This document shows positions 1 to 5,649 of a stretch of 5,649 nucleotides of DNA, one piece after another (the first letter of the stretch is position 1; the number at the start of each line of letters is the position of its first letter). The stretch covers positions 1 to 5,649 of the forward strand of contig JAICRQ010000254.1 in NCBI GenBank assembly GCA_025966435.1, in the 5' to 3' direction. The position numbers were made by a program, and so were the translations under genes. Source of the DNA: Anaerolineales bacterium. GTDB taxonomy: Bacteria > Chloroflexota > Anaerolineae > Anaerolineales > Villigracilaceae. The notes beneath the pieces are model-generated. The model made no database searches and had not been told where the DNA came from. It was given only the letters and a program-made list of their open reading frames with translations.

Positions 1-2665
1 GAATACCTCCATTACGATAATAGTTCACTTCCACTTCTGTATTCATTAATGCGATCACGTTGAATTCCAGGACCGAGCCATCCGGTTTGGTCGCCCGTGC
101 TTGGACAACAGCTTTGGGGGTCATGGTGTCACTTAAGCCTTCAATATCAATGACCTCTTCGCCGGTGAGTCCCAGCGATTCAACATTTTGCCCTTCCACA
201 AACTTCAAAGGCATGATTCCCATCCCAACGAGATTCGACCGATGAATGCGCTCAAAGGATTCGGCAATCACAGCTTTCACCCCTTGCAGCATCGGACCTT
301 TAGCTGCCCAGTCTCGGCTTGAACCGGTTCCATATTCCTTACCTGCCAGCACAACCGTCGGTATACCCTCCGCTTTATATTTCATCGCGGCGTCAAAAAT
401 AGGCATTTCCTCGCCCGAAGGTTGGTGTTTCGTCCAGTTGCCTTCCTTGGGGGCGACCATGAAATTCTTCAATCGGATGTTTGCAAAGGTGCCGCGCGCC
501 ATTACGAGGTCATTTCCCCGGCGCGTCCCATACTGGTTAAAGTCCTTGGGCTGCACGCCTCGCTCCTGCAGGAAGATGCCCGCGGGAGAATTCGTGGCGA
601 TGTTGCCTGCCGGTGAGATATGATCGGTGGTGATCGAATCGCCGAAAACGCCCAGGACGCGCGCACCCCTGATGTCTTCAATGGCAGGTACATCCAGCGT
701 CAGGCTCTGGAAGTAGGGCGGGTGATGGATATAGGTAGAGTCTTCACTCCACTCGAACAGCTCCCCTTCCTTGACTTCAATCGCCTGCCATATCTCGGAG
801 CCGCTAAAGACGTCGGAGTATTTTTCCTTGAACATCTCCGCTTTGACACTGGCAGCAATTGCTTCGTTGATTTCCTGCTGCGTCGGCCACAGGTCTTTCA
901 GATAGACCGGCTGACCATCCGAACCGATCCCCAGAGACTCATTGTTCAGATCGATATCCACGGTCCCGGCGAGCGCATACGCCACCACCAGCGGCGGCGA
1001 GGCAAGGTAGTTGGCTTTCACCAGCGGATGGACGCGTCCCTCGAAGTTACGGTTGCCCGAAAGCACTGCCGCAGCAACCAGATCTGAACCTGTGACAGCT
1101 TTTGCAACTTCACCCGGAAGGGGACCGGAGTTCCCGATACAGGTCGTACAACCGTAAGCAATCACGTTGAAACCAAGCTTGGAAAGCGGATCGATCAAAC
1201 CTGCCTGCTGGAGATATTCGGTCACGACGCGTGAACCAGGCGCCAGTGACGTTTTAACATACGGCTTGACGTTCAGTCCTTTTTCAATCGCTTTCTTCGC
1301 CACAAGCCCTGCCGCAAGCAGCACAGACGGGTTGGACGTATTCGTACAGGAGGTAATCGCCGCGATCACCACCGCGCCATGCTTCATCTTCTGGGTGCCG
1401 CCGTTTGTGCCGAAGGTTGCTTCGCGTGCCAGCGCCTCTGGGGAGAGTTCAAAGCCGCGCTCCTTGACCGGCGCCGTCAGCGCACTTTGAAACGCGGTTT
1501 TCATATCGGAAAGCGCTACACGGTCTTGTGGACGCTTGGGTCCTGCCAGGGAAGGCACAACCGAAGCGAGATCCAGTTCGAGCGTGTCGGTGAATTCAGG
1601 GTCGGGCGCCGATTCCTCGCGGAAGAGTCCCTGGAGGCGCATATACGCTTCAGTGCGCTCCACTGCTTCTTCAGAGCGGCCCGTCAGGCGCATGTAACGA
1701 AGAGTTTCAGTATCCACCGGAAAATAACCGATGGTCGCGCCATATTCAGGAGCCATGTTCGCAATTGTGGCGCGGTCTGTTAGAGACATGCCGTTGAGGC
1801 CTTCACCATAGAACTCGACAAATTTATCCACGACGCCCTTGTTGCGAAGCATTTGTGTAACGGTGAGAACCAGATCTGTCGCAGTGACGCCCTCACGCAA
1901 TTTGCCGTATAGCCTGAACCCAATGACGTCTGGCAAAAGCATATCCATGGGCTGACCCAGCATTACAGCTTCGGCTTCGATGCCACCCACGCCCCAGCCG
2001 ACAACACCGAGACCATTGATCATCGTCGTGTGCGAATCCGTGCCGACTAAGGTATCGGGGAAAGCAAGCGTTTCCTCGCCATCCTGTTTGGTCATGGCCA
2101 CATCCGCAAGATATTCCAAATTAACTTGGTGGACAATGCCCGTCATCGGCGGGACCACACGGAAGCTGCTAAACGCCTTTTGTCCCCACTTGAGGAATTC
2201 ATAGCGTTCGCGATTGCGCTGGAATTCCACCTCGGTGTTGCGCCGGAGCGCATCGGCAGTCGCAAAAAAGTCCACCTGGACGGAATGGTCAATGACCAGA
2301 TCCACCGGCACCAAAGGGTTGATCTTCTTCGGGTCCCCTCCAAGGCGCGCCACGGCAGAGCGCATCGCCGCAAGGTCTACGACTGCTGGGACGCCAGTGA
2401 AATCCTGCATGATCACGCGCGCCGGCAAAAACGGAATACCCGGGCGAAGGGCCCTGGGCGTCCAGCCGGCGATGTTCTTTACATCGATCTCAATGATCTC
2501 TTTGTTATTACACTGGCGGAGAGCCGCCTCAAGAACGACTCGAATGGAATACGGAAGTTTTTTGAGATCTGTCAGGCCCGCTTTTTCCAGTGCATCGAGT
2601 CGATAGATCACATATTCCTTGTCCCCAACCTTTAGTACGTCACGTGCATTGAAAAAATCATTCAT
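1..2665 (-). CDS. acnA: Aconitate hydratase, AcnA/IRP1 type (3' end cut off by window edge)
   Basis: This gene encodes the cytoplasmic [4Fe-4S] aconitase that interconverts citrate and isocitrate through cis-aconitate in the TCA cycle. About 888 codons are visible and no stop is reached. The last residues read VNYYRNGGI, which in AcnA proteins (about 890-910 aa) lies roughly a dozen residues from the C-terminus, so little is missing. The iron-sulfur ligands are visible as Cys440 (SCTNTSNPS) and Cys506/Cys509 (YGCTTCIGN), almost the same positions as in E. coli AcnA. The substrate-site GTDSHTT motif is at 208-214. The C-terminal swivel domain carries [15 protein letters not shown] at 675-689 and [13 protein letters not shown] at 779-791, followed by [15 protein letters not shown]. 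Domain order (swivel last) and these motifs separate it from AcnB. AcnD (2-methylcitrate dehydratase) is not excluded formally but fits less well. The ATG at 2665 has a strong AAAGGAGA ribosome site 4 bases upstream and gives the expected AcnA N-terminus. No frameshift was seen. Confidence 0.97.
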   Translation of the reverse strand, partial: MNDFFNARDVLKVGDKEYVIYRLDALEKAGLTDLKKLPYSIRVVLEAALRQCNNKEIIEIDVKNIAGWTPRALRPGIPFLPARVIMQDFTGVPAVVDLAAMRSAVARLGGDPKKINPLVPVDLVIDHSVQVDFFATADALRRNTEVEFQRNRERYEFLKWGQKAFSSFRVVPPMTGIVHQVNLEYLADVAMTKQDGEETLAFPDTLVGTDSHTTMINGLGVVGWGVGGIEAEAVMLGQPMDMLLPDVIGFRLYGKLREGVTATDLVLTVTQMLRNKGVVDKFVEFYGEGLNGMSLTDRATIANMAPEYGATIGYFPVDTETLRYMRLTGRSEEAVERTEAYMRLQGLFREESAPDPEFTDTLELDLASVVPSLAGPKRPQDRVALSDMKTAFQSALTAPVKERGFELSPEALAREATFGTNGGTQKMKHGAVVIAAITSCTNTSNPSVLLAAGLVAKKAIEKGLNVKPYVKTSLAPGSRVVTEYLQQAGLIDPLSKLGFNVIAYGCTTCIGNSGPLPGEVAKAVTGSDLVAAAVLSGNRNFEGRVHPLVKANYLASPPLVVAYALAGTVDIDLNNESLGIGSDGQPVYLKDLWPTQQEINEAIAASVKAEMFKEKYSDVFSGSEIWQAIEVKEGELFEWSEDSTYIHHPPYFQSLTLDVPAIEDIRGARVLGVFGDSITTDHISPAGNIATNSPAGIFLQERGVQPKDFNQYGTRRGNDLVMARGTFANIRLKNFMVAPKEGNWTKHQPSGEEMPIFDAAMKYKAEGIPTVVLAGKEYGTGSSRDWAAKGPMLQGVKAVIAESFERIHRSNLVGMGIMPLKFVEGQNVESLGLTGEEVIDIEGLSDTMTPKAVVQARATKPDGSVLEFNVIALMNTEVEVNYYRNGGI

Positions 2666-2760
2666 CGTGTCTCCTTTGGTGTGTGAAAGTTCGTAGGGTT
2701 TTCGACCCTACACTCACACCACAATTTCCAGCACTTGCACTCTCTGGCACTGTCTGCCAT
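2662..2760 (-). CDS. Possible 32-codon leader ORF with clustered cysteines (doubtful)
   Basis: An ATG at 2760 opens 32 codons that end in TGA at 2664-2662, overlapping the acnA start as ATGA. The peptide contains [11 protein letters not shown], that is Cys8, Cys10, Cys15 and Cys17 in a CxC-x4-CxC pattern, followed by a polar tail ending KETR. Only a weak GAAG (2767-2770) lies six bases upstream. The frame is open further back to a TTG at 2823, which has AAAGG at good spacing but inside a hairpin. The ATGA overlap by itself is weak evidence, because any peptide frame reaching that point in this phase must stop there. The sequence also doubles as inverted-repeat arms, which argues for structure rather than protein. 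I recognise no family. It could be a leader peptide or chance. Confidence 0.18.
   Translation of the reverse strand: MADSARECKCWKLWCECRVENPTNFHTPKETR
2670..2677 (-). promoter_or_regulatory. Ribosome binding site of acnA
   Basis: Read on the minus strand, AAAGGAGA sits four bases before the ATG at 2665. It is the strongest Shine-Dalgarno match near any start in the window and fixes the acnA start codon. Its first A is also the last base of the leader stem at 2677-2721, so folding of that stem could affect ribosome access. Confidence 0.85.
2677..2721 (-). promoter_or_regulatory. Bulged stem-loop in the acnA leader, abutting the ribosome site
   Basis: On the plus strand GTAGGGT (2693-2699) pairs with ACCCTAC (2705-2711) around the five-base loop TTTCG. 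The helix continues outward with AGT (2688-2690) to ACT (2712-2714) and TGGTGTG (2677-2683) to CACACCA (2715-2721). That makes 17 pairs interrupted by two bulges, TC and TGAA, all on one side. In the mRNA the 3' foot of the stem meets the first base of AAAGGAGA. No run of U follows the stem, so it is not a normal intrinsic terminator. A role in translation control or mRNA stability is an inference. It matches no riboswitch I recognise. Confidence 0.55.
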
Positions 2761-2812
2761 TGTTATCTTCGCAGTGAAGTGGAATGGGACGACGAGTGCG
2801 TGCAAGTGCAGG
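2728..2812. repeat. Large imperfect inverted repeat between add and acnA
   Basis: GCACTTGCAC (2731-2740) is matched exactly by its reverse complement GTGCAAGTGC (2800-2809), with two further pairs outside after one mismatch (CC 2728-2729 with GG 2811-2812). Nested pairings lie inside: GTC 2752-2754 with GAC 2788-2790, CCATT 2757-2761 with AATGG 2783-2787, and CTTC 2767-2770 with GAAG 2776-2779 around loop GCAGT. A competing small hairpin TGGCA-CTGTC-TGCCA (2745-2759) uses part of the same bases. The whole could fold as one long irregular hairpin. It may be a decayed palindromic repeat element, an operator or an RNA element; a single copy here cannot decide. No flanking target-site duplication was noticed. 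Confidence 0.5.
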
Positions 2813-2820
2813 TGAGAACA

Positions 2821-2836
2821 CAAAGGAGCGCCTTTG
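2821..2836 (-). terminator. Short hairpin after add, possible weak terminator
   Basis: CAAAGG and CCTTTG form a perfect six-base-pair stem around the loop AGCG, 25 bases past the add stop codon. On the minus strand the following bases are TGTTCTC, which is not a proper U-tract, so any termination would be weak or dependent on other factors. It could simply be an mRNA 3'-end stabilising hairpin or chance. Confidence 0.25.
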
Positions 2837-2861
2837 ATATCCTCGACGCTTGTGGTGATAT

Positions 2862-3932
2862 TTACAGTTTCAAATCCTTATACAGCTTTGTGACAAGCTC
2901 CTCTTTTTCATCCTCAGGCAGGAAACAGGCGTTTGCCGCAGCCACGATCCGCTCTCTGAGTATGGTTTGAGTCATGCGCAGATCTTCGCAGGCAGTGTAA
3001 TACTCGTGACTCAATGTGATGCGCGAGATGCTGGGATCATCGGTATTGATTGTGACATTCAAGCCCGCCTCCAGCATCTTCATCAAAGGATGAGTATCCA
3101 GAGAACCGATCACCCCGGATTGATAATTGCTCGTCATGCAGACCTCAAAAGCTGTCCCACGCTCGCGCGCCAACGCAACCACGTCCTCATCTTCCAACAC
3201 CCGCACGCCGTGACCGATCCGCTCGGCGCCCAGCTGTTCGATCGCTTCCTTGACGTTGGTCGCGGGTCCCCATTCCCCGGCGTGGATGGTCACATGCAAA
3301 CCGGACTGGCGTGCTTCCTTGACCACGCCGTAAAAGGGCTCCGTCTTGAACTCTGCCTCATTGCCTGCCAGGTCTATCGCGACCAGTCCATCCTCGAGAT
3401 GTTCCACAGCCAGCCACACCACCTGCTCCGCGAGCTCCGTGCTTTCGTGGCGGTTCATCGAAGCGATCAGTCGAACAATGACTCCATGCTTCTCTGACGC
3501 TTCCTTAGTGCTAGTAATTACCCAATCCACGACATCATGTAACGGGAAACGTTCTGCGCGGCTCAGGGCAACCGGCGTAAAGCGCAGTTCCATATAGCGG
3601 ACGTTATCTTTCGCGGCATCTTCGATGGCTTCCCGCGTGATACGATGGATGGCATCGGGCGAGCGGTAGAACAACCGCAGGGTGTTGAACTTGGCAAGAA
3701 AGTTCTCGAAGGTGTACTTATCTTCTTCTTGAATCTGAACCAGAGTGCTCAACCGCAGCACATCGGCAGGGATGGTGATACCATGCTGGCGTGCAATGTC
3801 CACCATGGTATCCAGCCGCAGCGAGCCTTCCAGATGTCGATGCAGCTCCACTTTCGGGAGAGCTCGATATGTATTCAGAGAAGCTGTGACGCGTTCAGCA
3901 GTAGGCATACTTCTAACGGGTGTAGAAGACAT
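2862..3932 (-). CDS. add: Adenosine deaminase
   Basis: This gene encodes a 356-residue zinc-dependent deaminase of the amidohydrolase superfamily. It is expected to convert adenosine or deoxyadenosine to inosine or deoxyinosine in cytoplasmic purine salvage. The metal and catalytic set is complete: His31 and His33 in VELHRHLEGS, His217 and catalytic Glu220 in IHAGEWGP, His241 in RIGHGVR, and Asp298-Asp299 in NTDDPS. These line up with His12/His14, His197/Glu200, His221 and Asp278/Asp279 of E. coli Add. The sequence between them (ERIGHGVRVLED, TSNYQSG, HPLMKMLEAG) follows true adenosine deaminases, though adenine or aminofutalosine deaminase activity cannot be excluded from motifs alone. The protein carries about 19 extra N-terminal residues compared with E. 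coli Add. ATG 3932 is the first possible start, since an in-frame TAA lies two codons upstream. It has no good Shine-Dalgarno; Met9 (3908) is an alternative, with none either. No signal peptide is seen. Confidence 0.95.
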   Translation of the reverse strand: MSSTPVRSMPTAERVTASLNTYRALPKVELHRHLEGSLRLDTMVDIARQHGITIPADVLRLSTLVQIQEEDKYTFENFLAKFNTLRLFYRSPDAIHRITREAIEDAAKDNVRYMELRFTPVALSRAERFPLHDVVDWVITSTKEASEKHGVIVRLIASMNRHESTELAEQVVWLAVEHLEDGLVAIDLAGNEAEFKTEPFYGVVKEARQSGLHVTIHAGEWGPATNVKEAIEQLGAERIGHGVRVLEDEDVVALARERGTAFEVCMTSNYQSGVIGSLDTHPLMKMLEAGLNVTINTDDPSISRITLSHEYYTACEDLRMTQTILRERIVAAANACFLPEDEKEELVTKLYKDLKL

Positions 3933-3951
3933 TCTTTAACGTCGAACCCTT

Positions 3952-3991
3952 GCGCTACACCTGCCCTGGCGGGCGGTGCCAGGGGGAGCGC
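3952..3991 (-). promoter_or_regulatory. GC-rich hairpin in the secA-add gap
   Basis: CCCTGGC (3964-3970) and GCCAGGG (3978-3984) form a perfect seven-base-pair stem around GGGCGGT. Outside it, GCGCT (3952-3956) pairs with AGCGC (3987-3991) across a lopsided internal loop. It starts 14 bases after the secA stop codon. On the minus strand the hairpin is followed by AAGGGTTCG, with no U-tract, so it does not look like an intrinsic terminator. A more likely role is an intercistronic mRNA-stabilising or Rho-related structure between secA and add. The rest of this 73-base gap shows no convincing promoter. Confidence 0.45.
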
Positions 3992-4005
3992 TTACTCCTC
4001 CACGA

Positions 4006-5649
4006 TTAGTGTCGCCGCCGTTTCTTTTTCTTACCATGATCTGTTTGTGTTTGTGAAGCCTGTGTTGCCGCCGTTGGCGTACCCGAAACTTCCACAGGGG
4101 TGATTTCGACGGGTCTGGGCTGGTAGGCAAACACACGGCTGATGACCAGACCTCGAATATCTTCCACCAATTGTGCAAACATCTCAGAGGCTTTCGTTTT
4201 ATATTGTACCAGTGGGTCACGCTGAGCGTAAGCCTCTAAACCGATAGAAACCCGCAGCGCTTCGATGCGCGTCAAGTAATCCACCCATAACTCTGTCGTT
4301 GCACTTAACAGCAGCTGGCGGTGGACTTCGTTCAGCGCATATCGCCCCACCGACTCGACCAGTGCTTCACGGTCCGACTCCCCGAGGCTGGCTACCGGCT
4401 CATTGAGCCGTTCCTCACCAAAAGCCATCTTTGCAGCCACGCCAAAATCTGCAAGCCGCTGCGCATTAGCAGAAAGACGGGCATACTCACGCTGTCCCCA
4501 GGCAAAGCGCAGGGCTTCTTCGGCTTCGTCCAGGTGGGTCAACACATCTTCGATCACTTGATCTGCTGGCTGACCTTCCAGCAGTTGGGCAATCAAAAAC
4601 ACATAGCTAAAGCGAGTAAATACTCTTTTGATCTGACGGTGTGTCTTCTGATCGAAATCTGTGCGCGCGCCCTGCGAAAGCGAAAGCAGCAATTGGAGCT
4701 TGGTTGTGTCATTGACCTCGCGCGGCATAAGGTTATGGACGTCATTCCGGATCTGACCATTTTCGCCGACTAGACGGTCGCGACGCCGCTTCAATGCCTC
4801 TTCCGCGGCTTCTGTGATCTTATCCGCCGCGTCCTGCCAATTGGAAATCTCGAACTTCTCCGCCAGCGCTTCGCCGAACCGGTTCTGTACCGCCGAGATC
4901 ACGCGCGAGGCATATAGCACGGTCAGGTTCGCAGAGACCAAGTTGCGGATATCTTCTTTCATATCCTCCGGGTCTTCGCCAAGCCTTCGTAACTGATCTC
5001 CGTTGAGCCGAAGCTGCATGCCAATGAGACCGTTGATCTCCTCCAGCATTTTTTGTGGCCGCGGGCGCTCTGTGTCATCTACATCGCGCAGACCGTCGAA
5101 ATAGGCATCGAGGGTATCTCCGCGGCTGGAGAACTGGGTTTCAAAGTTCTCCTCAGTGGTATCGATCAAATTCTCAATCGCGCGCAAATGATGCGCGTTT
5201 TCGGCGTCGATGGCGCGGGCGATCAAATCCAGAGTTGCCTGTCGGAGGTCGGTCGATTGATTTAATTCCTTCAGGAGTAAAGTCAGCCCGAAGCTGGGGA
5301 AGAGTCTTTCGCCGCTCATGAACGGCGGCTGGACCTGTTCGAGCCAGGCAATCAACTTCCAGGGACCCTCTTCATCTGAAAGCCCAGCTTCCACACGTTG
5401 GGTTACTTCCTGCTCCAGCATTTCAGCGACATTCTGGCTCAGGTCCTCTTTCACAAAAGTGCGGTCCCGCTGAGCATAGATCTGACCGCGCTGTTTGTTG
5501 AGCACATCGTCGTATTCCAGCAGGTGCTTGCGCACATCGAAGTTCGCGCCCTCGATGCGGTGCTGCGACTGTTCGATAATATTCCCGACCAATCGCACCT
5601 CGAGCGGCAGGGAATCATCCACCCGCAGTCGTTCCATCAAACTGCTGAC
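4006..5649 (-). CDS. secA: Preprotein translocase ATPase SecA, C-terminal part (5' end outside window)
   Basis: SecA is the cytoplasmic motor that drives secreted proteins through SecYEG. The 547 visible residues begin in the helical scaffold domain; the nucleotide-binding domains and the preprotein crosslinking domain lie beyond 5649. Near the start is the hallmark scaffold helix with NFDVRKHLLEYDDVLNKQR (about fragment residues 36-54) and YAQRDR. Near the end is the two-helix finger, LWVDYLTRIEALRVSIGL then AYAQRDPLVQYKTKASEMF (about 454-492), keeping the tyrosine of the finger loop. About 390 residues separate these landmarks, against my recollection of roughly 120 in E. coli SecA. The extra part is charged and mostly helical-looking, with no stop or frameshift. 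The C-terminus is a Thr/Gln-rich linker ending HGKKKKRRRH, without the CxC...CH zinc motif that many SecA proteins use for SecB or ribosome contact. It is the first of three same-strand genes. Confidence 0.96.
   Translation of the reverse strand, partial: VSSLMERLRVDDSLPLEVRLVGNIIEQSQHRIEGANFDVRKHLLEYDDVLNKQRGQIYAQRDRTFVKEDLSQNVAEMLEQEVTQRVEAGLSDEEGPWKLIAWLEQVQPPFMSGERLFPSFGLTLLLKELNQSTDLRQATLDLIARAIDAENAHHLRAIENLIDTTEENFETQFSSRGDTLDAYFDGLRDVDDTERPRPQKMLEEINGLIGMQLRLNGDQLRRLGEDPEDMKEDIRNLVSANLTVLYASRVISAVQNRFGEALAEKFEISNWQDAADKITEAAEEALKRRRDRLVGENGQIRNDVHNLMPREVNDTTKLQLLLSLSQGARTDFDQKTHRQIKRVFTRFSYVFLIAQLLEGQPADQVIEDVLTHLDEAEEALRFAWGQREYARLSANAQRLADFGVAAKMAFGEERLNEPVASLGESDREALVESVGRYALNEVHRQLLLSATTELWVDYLTRIEALRVSIGLEAYAQRDPLVQYKTKASEMFAQLVEDIRGLVISRVFAYQPRPVEITPVEVSGTPTAATQASQTQTDHGKKKKRRRH

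Noticed and set aside
620..1087. A 155-codon plus-strand open frame
   Set aside because: It is antisense to the 3' half of acnA, across the end of its iron-sulfur domain and the linker to the swivel domain, and shows no family resemblance.
2126..2635. A 169-codon plus-strand open frame
   Set aside because: It is antisense to the N-terminal part of acnA, whose motifs and strong ribosome site prove the minus-strand reading. The product has no recognisable motif.
2741..2760. CAGUGC in the acnA leader, like the loop of an animal iron-responsive element
   Set aside because: The bases flanking CAGUGC cannot pair to present it as a six-base loop, and the bulged C at the right distance is absent. 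The hairpin that forms there puts only part of it in the loop.
2666..2861. A sigma-70 promoter for acnA in the gap
   Set aside because: TTGCAC and GATAAC on the minus strand look like boxes but are over 30 bases apart. No pair with 16-18 base spacing was convincing.
2967..3497. A 176-codon plus-strand open frame
   Set aside because: It lies wholly antisense to add, which has every catalytic residue in place. Long antisense frames are common in GC-moderate coding DNA.
3906..3908. Met9 as the true start of add
   Set aside because: It would bring the length closer to E. coli Add, but it has no Shine-Dalgarno either, so there is no reason to prefer it over the first ATG at 3932.
3645..4103. A 152-codon plus-strand open frame spanning the add start and the secA end
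   Set aside because: It is antisense to two real genes and crosses the hairpin gap; no motif or plausible ribosome site supports it.
3936..4220. A 94-codon minus-strand open frame overlapping the secA 3' end
   Set aside because: It is in another frame from secA, has basic low-quality composition, and SecA finger-domain homology runs right across the overlap.
4321..4773. A 150-codon plus-strand open frame
   Set aside because: It is antisense to the enlarged region of secA. The secA frame is continuous on both sides with clear family motifs, so this is a shadow.

Overview
The window is ordinary bacterial chromosome. It carries three protein genes, all read on the minus strand, so transcription runs from high to low coordinates: the 3' part of secA (4006-5649), a complete adenosine deaminase gene add (2862-3932), and an aconitase gene of the AcnA type (1-2665) that runs off the left edge just before its C-terminus. 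Moderate GC, free-living core metabolism genes and a bacterial SecA all fit a bacterium. My impression is a Chloroflexota/Anaerolineae-like lineage, but nothing in the window proves that.

Layout from right to left. The SecA fragment begins inside the scaffold domain; the ATPase motor lies outside the window. It contains the long scaffold helix, an unusually long stretch where the helical wing domain belongs, the two-helix finger, and a short Lys/Arg-rich tail without the usual zinc-binding motif. A 73-base gap with a GC-rich hairpin follows, then add with all its metal and catalytic residues. A 196-base gap leads to the aconitase gene. This gap is rich in inverted repeats: a possible weak terminator hairpin just after add, a large imperfect inverted repeat in the middle, and a bulged 17-bp stem whose foot touches the aconitase Shine-Dalgarno sequence. 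A marginal 32-codon open frame with four clustered cysteines also runs through this leader and ends in an ATGA overlap with the aconitase start.

The three genes belong to different processes: protein export, purine salvage and the TCA cycle. Same-strand order and short gaps allow co-transcription, but no shared pathway is evident. No mobile element, CRISPR array, phage gene, tRNA or rRNA was seen. I found no evidence of a new multi-gene system. The points most worth a second look are the structured aconitase leader and the enlarged SecA wing region.
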